NCBI GenBank assembly: GCA_947644715.1
Contig: CANSAP010000003.1
Coordinates: 62,001 to 126,000 of the forward strand
Direction: 5' to 3'
DNA from: an uncultured Bacteroidales bacterium
GTDB lineage: Bacteria; Bacteroidota; Bacteroidia; Bacteroidales; Muribaculaceae
Length of the DNA stretch: 64,000 nucleotides
The number at the start of each line of letters is the position of its first letter. Position 1 is the stretch's first letter. The notes beneath the pieces were generated by a model, which saw only the letters and a list, made by a program, of their open reading frames with translations, had not been told where the DNA came from and made no database searches. Shown piece by piece: positions 7,341 through 16,624 of this stretch. Position numbers and translations under genes: made by a program.

Positions 7341-9122
7341 ATGAAAACGCGCAACTTAGCATATCCGCTGATAATCCTCCTGCTGTTGCTCGGAGTCGGC
7401 ATTGTCGAAGCCGTCTCCACCGAAGCACAACGCAAGAGCCGCCACTTCGCCCTGGCTGCCGCCGAGGCGGGAGTTAACGGCGACCCCGCATCAAGCCATG
7501 AGCTCTACAAGCGGGCATATCAGCTTGACCCCGGCAACCTCTCGGCCGGCTACGCCCTCGCCCTCGGCAACCTCTCAACCCTTGAGGAGGATGACTCCGT
7601 CGGGATGGCCGAATCCTTCCGAATGATGAAGGAATATGTTGACGCTTACCCCGCCGACAGCGACGAAGGGGAATATTACGCCTACCTTTGCAGCATGGTG
7701 GGGGACTATCCGGAGGCTGTGCGTGTCTCCAAACGCGTCTATAACCTCTACCCCAACAAGTCCGAGCTGCTCCCAACCATCGCTGACTATTACATGCGTC
7801 TTCAGCAGCTCGACTCCACGCTCGCTTACTATAACCTCTATGAGGAACGGGAGGGTGCCTCCACGCAGCTCACCATGCGCAAAGTGCTCGTCCACCTGAT
7901 GAAGCAGGACTCCGTGGCCGCCCTGCGCGAAGCCGGTGCCGGCATCGCCGCCAACCCTCATTCCCCGGACGGCTACCTGCTCAAGGGGATGCTCCTCCCC
8001 TACGTGGGCTATCCTGACTCGGCTCTGACATACATGCTCCGCGCCGAAGAGATTGCGCCCGACAATGGCGCCGTCAAAATTTCACTCGCACAGTATTATG
8101 AACAGCAGGGCGACAGCGCACTGTTCGACAAATATGTCTACGAAGCACTCCTGCTCGACGACCTTGAGCTGGAGCAGAAGCTTGAGCTGCTCTCATCATA
8201 TGTGGAGCCAGTGCTGGATGAAAAGAAAAACACGGCACAGGCTGACCTGCTCTTCAACACCCTGCGCGACCAATATCCGCATGAGGCTCAGATTCAAGAC
8301 TTTGCCGCCCGCTATTCCTATGCCAAAGGCAATTATTCAGAGGCAGCCGAACAGATTGGCTTCGCCATTGACCAGGATCCGGAGAACCCCGCCTACCGTC
8401 TTCAGCAGCTCACTTATCTGCTGGCCGGAGAGAAATATGCCGAGGCTGTCAAGGCCTACGAAGCCACCCCGCAGGAGATAGCCGCCGACCCCTCGATGAT
8501 GTATCTCGGCGCAGTCGCCTACGTCTCCGACGACCGCCCGGATGAAGCCATTGCCGCCGCCCGGCGAATGCTGAAAACTCTTGCGCCTGACTCTGAGCCG
8601 GGCGACACTCTGACCACCCGCGACCTGAAAGGACTGACCGACCGCCAAAGCCGCATGGTCAGCGACACATATACCCTCATTGGCGACACATACTACAAGA
8701 TGAAGGATTTCCCTCGCATGTATCTTGCCTATGACAATGCCCTGGTGGCCAATCCGGAAAATGTGGGTGCGCTCAACAACTATGCCTATTATCTCTCAGA
8801 GAATAACGGCGACCTCGACAAAGCTCTGAAAATGAGCAAAGAAGCCATTACGCTCGAACCGGGCAACGTGACTTATGTCGACACCTACGCATGGGTGCTC
8901 TTCCGTCGCGGAGAATATAAGGAAGCGCTTGAGTATCAACGCAGTGTGTTAGACAACGGCGAAGCCCCCTCAGCCGAATATTATGAGCACATGGGCGACA
9001 TACTATTCATGAACGGCCAGCCCGCAGAGGCTCTCGAAATGTGGGAAAAAGCCCTGCCGCTCGACCCCGACAATGAACTGCTGCGTCGGAAAATCAAGCA
9101 TAAGACCTATTTCTATGAGTAA
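7341..9122 (+). CDS. Large tetratricopeptide-repeat protein, probably exported
   Basis: 593 aa, with an N-terminal hydrophobic signal or anchor (LAYPLIILLLLLGVGIVEAVS) followed by TPR-like helical pairs along the whole chain. Clear units are ALAYDNALVANPENVGALNNYAYY-type near residue 475 and LEYQRSVLDNGEAPSAEYYEHMGD near the C-terminus. It probably scaffolds an envelope complex. The downstream DUF4292 lipoprotein overlaps it by 8 bp, and an EnvC-like factor follows. This order (dut, TPR, DUF4292, M23-type factor) is familiar from Bacteroidales, but the joint role is not established. Confidence 0.85.
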   Translation: MKTRNLAYPLIILLLLLGVGIVEAVSTEAQRKSRHFALAAAEAGVNGDPASSHELYKRAYQLDPGNLSAGYALALGNLSTLEEDDSVGMAESFRMMKEYVDAYPADSDEGEYYAYLCSMVGDYPEAVRVSKRVYNLYPNKSELLPTIADYYMRLQQLDSTLAYYNLYEEREGASTQLTMRKVLVHLMKQDSVAALREAGAGIAANPHSPDGYLLKGMLLPYVGYPDSALTYMLRAEEIAPDNGAVKISLAQYYEQQGDSALFDKYVYEALLLDDLELEQKLELLSSYVEPVLDEKKNTAQADLLFNTLRDQYPHEAQIQDFAARYSYAKGNYSEAAEQIGFAIDQDPENPAYRLQQLTYLLAGEKYAEAVKAYEATPQEIAADPSMMYLGAVAYVSDDRPDEAIAAARRMLKTLAPDSEPGDTLTTRDLKGLTDRQSRMVSDTYTLIGDTYYKMKDFPRMYLAYDNALVANPENVGALNNYAYYLSENNGDLDKALKMSKEAITLEPGNVTYVDTYAWVLFRRGEYKEALEYQRSVLDNGEAPSAEYYEHMGDILFMNGQPAEALEMWEKALPLDPDNELLRRKIKHKTYFYE

Positions 9123-9957
9123 CAAGTTTCTTCACATAGCAACCCTGCTGACCGCGCTACTCATCCTGACCGGCTGCCACTCTCAAAAGCAGGCGCTCTC
9201 AGCCCCCGACGGCATGTCGCGCGAGCTGAAAGCTGCCGGGCTAAACGTCGATGCCCTTAGTGCCAAGCAGGGTGACAAATGGCTGAAGGCTCTGGCCGGC
9301 ACCTATACCTCCTGGGAACGCATGAGCCTCGACGGCTCACTCAGCATAAAGGAATTGCCGCTGGATCCCTCCGTGAAAATCTACATGGAACGGGGCAAAC
9401 TCCTTATCCTCTCGCTGCGGGTGCCCCTGCTCGGCGAAGTCGGCCGCGCAGAGATTGCCGCTGACACAGCCCTCGTCGTCAACCGCCGGGGAAAGTGCTA
9501 CACTAAAATCCCCACCGCGTCGCTGCTCAACCGCGTCGGCGTCAGCCTCTCCGACTTTCAGGACCTGCTGCTCGGCCGCGTGTTCCTGGCCGGAAGTGCC
9601 CCACTGGCAAAAGATAACGTCGACCTTTTCCAGGTGAGCGAGGCTGCCGGCGGCAACTTCATTGTAACCCCCCGCAAGCAGCGGGATGATGCCGAATATG
9701 GCTTCACTCTCTATCCTGACGGCAAGATGCTTCTGGCCGTCGCCTTCACAACCGATGAGGCTTATCTGCTTCAGTCGCAGTACTCCTACAAGAATTCCGA
9801 CACATCACTCTCTCTCGACATAACCGCCGGCAAACGACACTACAACGGGACACTCACCTATGGCGCCCCCGATCTGAAAGCAAAACCGATGGAGCGCATC
9901 TCTCTCAACCCCAAGTGGAAAGCCGTCAGCCTGGCGAAACTGGTCACCTCCTTTTGA
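9115..9957 (+). CDS. DUF4292 lipoprotein
   Basis: A 280-aa SPII lipoprotein. The start at 9115 puts the lipobox LILTGC close behind the signal helix, and this ATG overlaps the TPR gene's stop. The mature part is beta-rich with a LolA/outer-membrane-carrier-like feel (ISIKELPLDPSVKIYMERGK, then LLILSLRVPLLGEVGRAEI), as in DUF4292 proteins. Its function is unknown. Gene position between the TPR protein and the EnvC-like factor suggests a role in outer membrane or peptidoglycan maintenance; that is inference. Confidence 0.82.
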   Translation: MSNKFLHIATLLTALLILTGCHSQKQALSAPDGMSRELKAAGLNVDALSAKQGDKWLKALAGTYTSWERMSLDGSLSIKELPLDPSVKIYMERGKLLILSLRVPLLGEVGRAEIAADTALVVNRRGKCYTKIPTASLLNRVGVSLSDFQDLLLGRVFLAGSAPLAKDNVDLFQVSEAAGGNFIVTPRKQRDDAEYGFTLYPDGKMLLAVAFTTDEAYLLQSQYSYKNSDTSLSLDITAGKRHYNGTLTYGAPDLKAKPMERISLNPKWKAVSLAKLVTSF

Positions 9958-10062
9958 ATCGAAAAATCACTTAGAGTGTATTTGGATTTCAATGGTTAAA
10001 TCCGGAAGGCAAGAGGACTTCCCGACTGAAATTCAAGACACGCCCTAACTAATTAACCAAAT

Positions 10063-11844
10063 ATGAGGCATCAACGCATCCTTCCGCTGATACTTGTCAT
10101 GTCGTTGCTCATGGGCGACGTCACGGGTGCTTGTATGCCCCTGGCGGCTGCCGAGGCTAATCCCAAGACGCAGAAACAAAGCTCAACCAAGCAGCAGGCA
10201 GCAAAGAAAGCCCCCGCCAAAGCAACAAAAAAGGATTCAAAACAGGCCGGAAAAACCTCCGGCGGCAAAGCATCGGCAAAGAAAAAATCAGGCGGTAAAA
10301 AGAAAGCCGCAAAGAAAGAAACCTCGGCCGGAGTGCAACGTCAGCAGCAGACGGTCAGCAAAGAAATTGCATTGACCCAACAGCAAATCGAAGCTAACGA
10401 CGTGGCTGTCAGCACTAACCTGGCTACTCTTCAAACCCTCGAGAGCGATGTGCAGGCTCAGCAGCAAAGAGTCTCCACCCTCCGCTCCCGCGAACAGCAG
10501 CTCCACACCAACATAGCCACCTGCAACCAATCCATTGCCCGCAGCGAACAGCGTCTGCAATCCATGCGCGAGGGATATGTGCGTGCCGTCAAAAAAATGC
10601 GCGCCGCCCGCAAACGCACTAACCCGCTCGCATTCGTCTTCTCTGCGAAAAACTTCTATCAGGCTCTGCGCCGAATGCGCTACCTGCGGAAATTCGCATC
10701 CTGGCGCCAGCGCCGCGAGGCCGAAATTAAAGAAGAGATTCTCCGGCTCGACAAGCAGAAGAAGGCTCTGGCAGCTAATGAGTCAGCCCTTCAGTCAACT
10801 CTCGTGCAACAGGAGGAGGCCACCCGCCAGCTCGCCATCAAGCAGCAGGAGCAGGCGGCCACCGTCAGCAAACTGCGCGCCAACGGCGATGCCCTGCGCG
10901 CTCATCTGGCCCACAAGCAGCAGGAGGCCAATGCCCTCAATGCCCGTGTGGCTCAGCTCATTGCCGCTGAACAGGCTGAAGCCGCCGCTGCCGAGCAACG
11001 CCGCAAGGAGCAAGCCGCAAGGGCTGCCGCCGAAAAAGCCGAGCGCGAACGCATAGCGGCCGAAAAGGCTGAGGCTGAACGCATTGCTGCCGAAAAGCGC
11101 GCCAAGGAACAGGCCGAACTCGCCCGCATCCAAAAGGAACAGGAGAAAAAAGAAGCGGCTCAGAAAGAGCAAGCGGCAAAAAAAGAACAGGCCAAGAAAG
11201 AAAAGGCTAAAAAGGAGCAAGAGAAAAAGCAACAAGCAAAAAAAGACGCTCCCAAGCAAGAGAAACAAAAGAAAGAGCAGGCCAAGAAACAGCCTGAGAA
11301 GAAGGGTGACGACAAGCGATATGCAGACGCACGTCGCCGCCGTCCGCGCCAGGATAAAGCCGACCCGGCTCCGAAAGCCACTACACCCAAGGAGAAGCAG
11401 CCTCAAACTGCTCCCAAAAGCAGCGCTCCCTCAGGCTTCGCAGCCGCCAAGGGGGGACTGCCCCGCCCCGTGGCCGGACAATTCAACATTGTCAGCCGAT
11501 TCGGTCGTCATCCGCTCCCCGACCTGCCCGAAGTCATGTATGACAATCCCGGCATCGATGCCGTTGTGGCCAAAGGCGCCTCTGCACAGGCCGTGTATCC
11601 CGGCACCGTCACCGGCGTCTACGCCCTGCCCGGCTACAGCACAGTCGTCATAGTCAGCCATGGTGAGTATTACACCGTCTACGGCAACATCGGTACCCCC
11701 GCCGTAAAGAAGGGGGACTCCGTGAAAGCCGGCCAGGCGCTTGGCAAGCTCGTGGCCGACGAAGCCGAAGGGGGGCGCACCACCATCCACTTTGAAGTCT
11801 GGAAGAACCGCGAGAAACAGAACCCTGAATCCTGGATTAAATAA
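10063..11844 (+). CDS. EnvC-like murein hydrolase activator with degenerate LytM domain
   Basis: 593 aa with a signal peptide, then a Lys/Ala-rich low-complexity segment (about 30-90), a long coiled coil (about 90-300), a second extended Lys/Glu/Gln/Ala-rich stretch (about 310-420), and a C-terminal LytM/M23 domain (about 465-593). The zinc site is incomplete: the HxxxD-type histidine is replaced in NPGID, and the usual HxH is reduced to TIHFE. That matches EnvC-type activators, which lack peptidase activity and switch on amidases in division. The charged repeats make the coiled-coil limits approximate. Confidence 0.85.
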   Translation: MRHQRILPLILVMSLLMGDVTGACMPLAAAEANPKTQKQSSTKQQAAKKAPAKATKKDSKQAGKTSGGKASAKKKSGGKKKAAKKETSAGVQRQQQTVSKEIALTQQQIEANDVAVSTNLATLQTLESDVQAQQQRVSTLRSREQQLHTNIATCNQSIARSEQRLQSMREGYVRAVKKMRAARKRTNPLAFVFSAKNFYQALRRMRYLRKFASWRQRREAEIKEEILRLDKQKKALAANESALQSTLVQQEEATRQLAIKQQEQAATVSKLRANGDALRAHLAHKQQEANALNARVAQLIAAEQAEAAAAEQRRKEQAARAAAEKAERERIAAEKAEAERIAAEKRAKEQAELARIQKEQEKKEAAQKEQAAKKEQAKKEKAKKEQEKKQQAKKDAPKQEKQKKEQAKKQPEKKGDDKRYADARRRRPRQDKADPAPKATTPKEKQPQTAPKSSAPSGFAAAKGGLPRPVAGQFNIVSRFGRHPLPDLPEVMYDNPGIDAVVAKGASAQAVYPGTVTGVYALPGYSTVVIVSHGEYYTVYGNIGTPAVKKGDSVKAGQALGKLVADEAEGGRTTIHFEVWKNREKQNPESWIK

Positions 11845-11852
11845 CGGACCCC

Positions 11853-12797
11853 GTGATTGAAATCATCCGCTATACACCTGAGTTTGCCACCCGCTGGGAT
11901 GAGTTCGTGCGCGCTTCGCGCAACGCCACCTTCCTGCTGGAACGGCGCTATATGGACTACCATGCCGACCGGTTTGCCGACTGCTCGCTCATAGCCCTGC
12001 GCTCCGGCAAGCCGGCGGCTCTGCTCCCCTGTTGCGCAACCGCCCCGGATGCAGTCAGTTCCCATGCCGGGCTGACATACGGCGGATGGATTCTTCCCCC
12101 CTCCCATACCGATGGCTCCACCCTGCTGGAAATCTTCGAGGCTTGGATTACTATGCTCCGCGCCTCCGGGGTGCGCTCCGTCACCTATAAACCACTACCG
12201 TTCATCTACGCCGACCGCCCTTCGCAGGAGGATCTCTACGCCCTCTGGCGCTGTGGCTTCAGCCTGCGAAGCCGCCTGCTCTCCAGCACCGTCGACCTGC
12301 GCTCGGCCTGGAAATTCGACATGAGCAAGCGCCAGCAAGTGCGCAAAGCGTTACGCAGCGAAGCCTGCGTGGGCGAATCCGAGCGTTGGGATGAGTTCTG
12401 GCAACTCCTCTGCGACTGCCTCAGAGAGCGGCATGAGGCTGCGCCCGTGCACACTCTGACTGAAATGCAGCTGCTCAAGTCGCGCTTCCCCGACAGGATT
12501 CGACTCTTCACAGCCACAACCCCCGACGGCACCATCCAGGCCGGCACAGTAATCTACGACACCGGCCTCGTGGCTCACTCCCAATATGCCGCCACAACCC
12601 CCGCCGGACGCAAGAACTACCTGCTCACCCTGCTCTATCATCATCTCATGACCGAGGTCTTCCCCTCGCGCCGATACTTCGACTTCGGCACCAGCAACGA
12701 GCAGAGTGGAGAGATTCTCAACTCAGGCCTGCTCGCCCAGAAATTTGCAATGGGAGGGACAGGCACGGCCTATGACACCTACACCCTAAACCTCTGA
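11853..12797 (+). CDS. GNAT/FemAB-like acyltransferase
   Basis: A 314-aa soluble protein starting with GTG at 11853, 8 bp after the EnvC-like gene. The layout resembles a double-GNAT protein: an N-terminal half with SLIALRSGKPAALLPCC and GLTYGGWI, and a C-terminal half with SKRQQVRKALRSE, LFTATTPDGTIQAGTVIY and YFDFGTSNE. Such proteins transfer an acyl or aminoacyl group to sugars or peptides. The flippase gene starts 3 bp downstream, pointing to surface glycan or cell wall work. The exact substrate is unknown. Confidence 0.75.
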   Translation: MIEIIRYTPEFATRWDEFVRASRNATFLLERRYMDYHADRFADCSLIALRSGKPAALLPCCATAPDAVSSHAGLTYGGWILPPSHTDGSTLLEIFEAWITMLRASGVRSVTYKPLPFIYADRPSQEDLYALWRCGFSLRSRLLSSTVDLRSAWKFDMSKRQQVRKALRSEACVGESERWDEFWQLLCDCLRERHEAAPVHTLTEMQLLKSRFPDRIRLFTATTPDGTIQAGTVIYDTGLVAHSQYAATTPAGRKNYLLTLLYHHLMTEVFPSRRYFDFGTSNEQSGEILNSGLLAQKFAMGGTGTAYDTYTLNL

Positions 12798-12799
12798 GC

Positions 12800-14248
12800 A
12801 TGAAGAGCAAGCGCGCCACACACTCTTCCTCCCGACTCACAGCCACGGTGCTCAAAGCCATGGGGCTCTTCTCAGGGCTTCAGATGGTGGGCATCATCTG
12901 CGCCGTGGTCAAGATGAAGCTCGTGGCCATCTGGCTCCATGCCTCCGGAGTAGGTCTGTTCAGCATCTACCAGTCAGTGGTCGACACCATCGCCACCCTC
13001 TCCGACCTCGGCATCCGCCAAAGCGCCGTGCGCGACGTCGCCTCCCATCGCACCCTCTCCTCCCGCCTCTCGACCATAGCCTTCGTGGTGCGCCGCTGGA
13101 GCGCCTTTGCCGGCCTGCTCGGTGCCGTAGTCATCATGGGGGGTGCACCATTTCTCTCCCGCTGGCTCTTCCATTCCTGGACAGCCGTCTGGGGCTTCAT
13201 GCTCCTTGGGGGAGCAATGTTCTTCAACTCGCTCACCGGGGGCGAGCAGGCACTGCTCCAGGGTGACGGCAAGCTGAAAGCCCTGGCGCGAGGCAACCTT
13301 TGGGGCACCCTCTCCGGGCTGGCGGTCTCCATCCCTCTCTTCTACCTGCTGGGCGAAAAATCAGTGGCACTGAGCATCGTGGTCTACGCCCTGACCATGT
13401 ACGTGGCCACCCGCCGCTTCCGCCTGCGCACCATGCGCCCCTCGCCGGCCATCGGGCTGCGCGCCGTCTGGGAAAGCGGCCGCGGATTCGCCCGCCTCGG
13501 CCTCTACATGGCCTTCGCCGCATTCGTCACCAACACGGCCCACACACTCTTCGTGGCGCTGCTCAACAGCTTTGCCGGCACCGAGCAGGTGGGCTACGTC
13601 CAGGCCGGCGACACAATCATAGTGCGCTACCTGGGGCTCGTCTTCACCGCCATAGGCATGGAGTTCTATCCACGCATGGCCGCAGCATGCCGCCACCGCC
13701 GTGCCATGCAGACCTACGTGAACCACGAGATAAGTCTGCTGTTGCTCATCCTCACCCCCCTGCTCCTGCTCTTCATCATGCTGCGATGCACCGTCGTGCA
13801 GTTCCTCTACACGAGCGACTTCATGGTCATCGTCCCCTTCATCACCTGGGGGGCACTGGCCAGCATTCCCAAGGCCGTCAGCTGGTGCATGGCCTTCACA
13901 ATCATCAGCAAAGGGGATGGACGCACCTACATCCTGACCGAAGTGCTCGATGCCCTCATCAGCGTTCCGCTCTGCTATTATGCCTACGTCATGCATGGAC
14001 TCACCGGGCTTGGCGTGGCCTACATTCTCTGGTATCTGATCTACACCCTGATTACCGGCTTCGTCTACCGCGGGCGCTACGGCATGAAGCTATATCGCTC
14101 CACCCTGCTGCTATCCATCCTCTCGCTGCTGATATGCTCCGGAGGGATTCTGTCCATGGACCATCTGCCCCCGCTTCTCTCCCATCCGCTGCTGCTGCTG
14201 GCTGCCGCCGGCTTCATTCCTCCACTGCGCCGTCTGCTGCGCCGCTAA
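12800..14248 (+). CDS. Oligosaccharide flippase (Wzx-like, MOP superfamily)
   Basis: A 482-aa polytopic protein with about 12 membrane segments and the MOP-type opening LKAMGLFSGLQMVGIICAVVKMK. Inner regions such as GVGLFSIYQSVVDTIATLSDLGIRQ-like sequence and FAGTEQVGYVQAGDTII match O-antigen translocases that flip lipid-linked glycan units. It is packed between the acyltransferase-like gene and the lipid kinase. No polymerase or glycosyltransferase is adjacent on this side, so its glycan may come from elsewhere, possibly the dTDP-sugar locus at the left edge. Confidence 0.87.
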   Translation: MKSKRATHSSSRLTATVLKAMGLFSGLQMVGIICAVVKMKLVAIWLHASGVGLFSIYQSVVDTIATLSDLGIRQSAVRDVASHRTLSSRLSTIAFVVRRWSAFAGLLGAVVIMGGAPFLSRWLFHSWTAVWGFMLLGGAMFFNSLTGGEQALLQGDGKLKALARGNLWGTLSGLAVSIPLFYLLGEKSVALSIVVYALTMYVATRRFRLRTMRPSPAIGLRAVWESGRGFARLGLYMAFAAFVTNTAHTLFVALLNSFAGTEQVGYVQAGDTIIVRYLGLVFTAIGMEFYPRMAAACRHRRAMQTYVNHEISLLLLILTPLLLLFIMLRCTVVQFLYTSDFMVIVPFITWGALASIPKAVSWCMAFTIISKGDGRTYILTEVLDALISVPLCYYAYVMHGLTGLGVAYILWYLIYTLITGFVYRGRYGMKLYRSTLLLSILSLLICSGGILSMDHLPPLLSHPLLLLAAAGFIPPLRRLLRR

Positions 14249-14262
14249 CGTCTTGACCCGCC

Positions 14263-15159
14263 ATGAGCCAATACCCTCGCATCATAGTCATAGTCAACCC
14301 TATTTCCGGCACCAAAGATAAAGAGAACATCGTTGAGACTCTCCGGCACAACCCGCTCTGCCAGGTGATGCTCACCGAGGGGCCGGGCGATGCCGTGCGC
14401 TTCGCAAAAATGGCGGCCCGCACCGGAGCTCGCGCAGTAATAGCCGTCGGGGGGGATGGCACTGTGCGCGAAACAGCTCTCGGGCTGCTCGGCTCCGACA
14501 CCCCTTTGGGCATCATTCCCGCCGGCTCCGGCAACGGGCTGGCCCGCCACCTCGGAATCCCCCTCAACCCCTCGCAGGCGCTCGAGGTGCTGGGGAAATG
14601 CCACGTGGTCAGATGCGACTACGGGCTGGCGCTCGGGCGCCCCTTCTTCTGCACCATGGGGGTGGGGTTTGATGCCGAAGTGAGCGATTGCTTTGCCCGC
14701 AGCGCCCGACGTGGCCCGATTTCCTACGTCAAGTCAGTGCTCTCCGTCTACCACTCCTACAAGGCTGAAGACTACCGCATTACGCTTCCCGACAGAGTGA
14801 TTGAGCGCCGCGCGATGCTGGTGACCGTGGCCAACGCCGCTCAATACGGCAACAACGCGATGATAGCCCCCGACGCATCCGTGACCGACGGAATGCTCGA
14901 CGTGACCATCCTGCTTGACGGCAACCGAATCCACACCATCGAGGCCGCCCTGCAGCTCTTCACGGGGCGCGTCTATCGCAATCCGCTCGTGGAGACCTTC
15001 CGCGTCTCCCATCTGACCATCGAACGCATCTCCGCCCCGGCGGACTCCCTCATAACCGCACACCTCGATGGTGAGCCCACCCGCCTGCCTAACCGCATTG
15101 ATGTGGGGCTGCGATGTGCCTCCCTGCCGATAATCACTCTCCCCGGCCGCAAAGTGTAG
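14263..15159 (+). CDS. Diacylglycerol/lipid kinase family protein
   Basis: A 298-aa DAGK-catalytic-domain protein of the YegS/DgkB type. ATP-binding signatures are GGDGTVRE (63-70) and PAGSGNGLARH (86-96). An acidic/beta C-terminal domain follows (AQYGNNAMIAPDASVTDG). It phosphorylates a lipid such as diacylglycerol or a sphingoid base; the substrate cannot be fixed. It is the last gene before the MITE-containing gap. Confidence 0.88.
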   Translation: MSQYPRIIVIVNPISGTKDKENIVETLRHNPLCQVMLTEGPGDAVRFAKMAARTGARAVIAVGGDGTVRETALGLLGSDTPLGIIPAGSGNGLARHLGIPLNPSQALEVLGKCHVVRCDYGLALGRPFFCTMGVGFDAEVSDCFARSARRGPISYVKSVLSVYHSYKAEDYRITLPDRVIERRAMLVTVANAAQYGNNAMIAPDASVTDGMLDVTILLDGNRIHTIEAALQLFTGRVYRNPLVETFRVSHLTIERISAPADSLITAHLDGEPTRLPNRIDVGLRCASLPIITLPGRKV

Positions 15160-15162
15160 GAA

Positions 15163-15194
15163 TTTGCCCGCCTCGAAAGTTTTTGCTATTTTTG
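15163..15194 (+). promoter_or_regulatory. Promoter of purT, upstream of the MITE
   Basis: TTTG at 15163-15166, a 20-nt spacer, then TATTTTTG at 15187-15194. A transcript from here would run through the MITE at 15211-15401 and carry it as an approximately 190-nt folded leader before purT. Confidence 0.7.
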
Positions 15195-15205
15195 CAGCTT
15201 CAAAA

Positions 15206-15406
15206 CACAGAAGTCATCTTGACTTTTTTCGAGGTTATGCTTTATTAAGATTTTGAGCAGATTTCAATTCTTGAAGAGGGAGCATAGCGGGCTATGCGAC
15301 TGATGAAAGGATTGGAAGATGCCAAAATATTAATGAAGAATGACCTCGAAGAAAACGATTTTATTCTATTTTTAAGTTTTCGTAAAAAGTCAAGATGACT
15401 TCACAG
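15206..15406. mobile_element. MITE-like element, 191 bp, with terminal inverted repeats and 5-bp target duplication
   Basis: The element is 15211-15401. Its ends are inverted copies of AAGTCATCTTGACTTTTT (15211-15228 and the complement at 15384-15401). It is flanked on both sides by the same 5 bp, CACAG (15206-15210 and 15402-15406), as expected of a target-site duplication. Internally it is an imperfect long palindrome centred on the perfect hairpin GCATAGCGGGCTATGC; inner arms TTCGAGGT/ACCTCGAA and a TTATTAAGATTTTG-like stretch also pair. It has no ORF, so any movement needed a transposase in trans. It sits in the purT leader. Confidence 0.85.
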
Positions 15407-15433
15407 CTTTTATTAATAAATCAGCCCTAAGTT

Positions 15434-16624
15434 ATGGCTCAGATTGGATCTGTTATGACTTCGGCGGGGCGCAAAGCGCTCCTGCTTGGAAGTGGAGAAC
15501 TTGGTAAGGAAGTAGCAATTGAACTTCAGAGACTCGGAGTGGAGGTCGTGGCCTGCGACCGTTATCCCAATGCTCCGGCAATGCAGGTGGCCCACCGGCA
15601 TCACGTGATTAACATGCTCGACCCCGAGCAGCTCCGCAACGTCATCGAACAGGAAAAGCCTGACCATATTATTCCCGAAGTGGAGGCGATAGCCACCCCC
15701 GTGCTCGTGGAGCTTGAGAAACTCGGCTATAACGTTACCCCCACCGCCCAAGCCACCCTGCTCACAATGAACCGCGAGGGGATACGCCGCCTGGCCGCTG
15801 AAGAATTAGGTGTCCCCACTTCTCCCTACCGCTTTGCCGGCAACTATGAGGAATTCCGCGAGGCTATCAAGGAAGTAGGCATCCCCTGTGTCGTGAAGCC
15901 CATCATGAGTTCCTCCGGTCATGGTCAGTCAACCATCAAATCAGAGGCCGACATTGATGCCGCCTGGCATGAGGCTCAGGAGGGTGGTCGTGCCGGAGCC
16001 GGCCGCGTAATTGTAGAGGGATTCGTTGACTTCGACTATGAGATTACTCTGCTGACGGTGCGCTCCGTGAGCGGCACCCGCTTCTGCGAACCGGTGGGAC
16101 ATATTCAGGTCTCCGGCGACTATCGCTACTCCTGGCAGCCACAGCCCATGAGCACCGAAGCGCTCGAAAGTGCCCGCGAGATTGCCGGCAAGGTCACAGA
16201 TGCCCTCGGCGGCTACGGCATCTTCGGCGTCGAGCTCTTCGTCAAGGATAACAAAGTGATTTTCAGCGAAGTCTCACCCCGCCCGCATGACACCGGCATG
16301 GTCACAATGATTTCGCAGGATGTGAGCGAATTCGGCCTGCACGCCCGTGCGCTGCTCGGCCTGCCCGTGCCTGACATACGCTTCCTCGGCCCATCTGCAT
16401 CCCGCGCAATAGTAGTGGAGGGTGACACCGACAAAATCATTATGAAGAACCTGGAGAAAGTGCTGGCCGAACCCGGAGTGCAACTCCGCATCTTCGGCAA
16501 GCCGGAGGTCAAGGGACATCGCCGCATGGGGGTCATCCTGGCCACCGACGAGAGCGTGGATGCAGCCCGCGAAAAAGCCGAGCGCGCCTACAAAGCCCTT
16601 GAAGTGGAGGTGCTTCCACGATGA
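15434..16624 (+). CDS. purT: Formate-dependent phosphoribosylglycinamide formyltransferase
   Basis: A 396-aa ATP-grasp enzyme that makes formyl-GAR from GAR, formate and ATP (purine synthesis step 3). It opens with [22 protein letters not shown], followed by PEVEAIAT, the ATP-grasp segment [16 protein letters not shown] and the metal-binding region [14 protein letters not shown]. Full length. The start lies 33 bp past the MITE, and the stop overlaps ribD (ATGA). Confidence 0.97.
   Translation: MAQIGSVMTSAGRKALLLGSGELGKEVAIELQRLGVEVVACDRYPNAPAMQVAHRHHVINMLDPEQLRNVIEQEKPDHIIPEVEAIATPVLVELEKLGYNVTPTAQATLLTMNREGIRRLAAEELGVPTSPYRFAGNYEEFREAIKEVGIPCVVKPIMSSSGHGQSTIKSEADIDAAWHEAQEGGRAGAGRVIVEGFVDFDYEITLLTVRSVSGTRFCEPVGHIQVSGDYRYSWQPQPMSTEALESAREIAGKVTDALGGYGIFGVELFVKDNKVIFSEVSPRPHDTGMVTMISQDVSEFGLHARALLGLPVPDIRFLGPSASRAIVVEGDTDKIIMKNLEKVLAEPGVQLRIFGKPEVKGHRRMGVILATDESVDAAREKAERAYKALEVEVLPR

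Noticed and set aside
13300-14256. Long open frame (318 codons) in another frame over the flippase gene
   Set aside because: The product is His/Pro/Arg-rich without domains, while the other frame is a clear 12-segment flippase.
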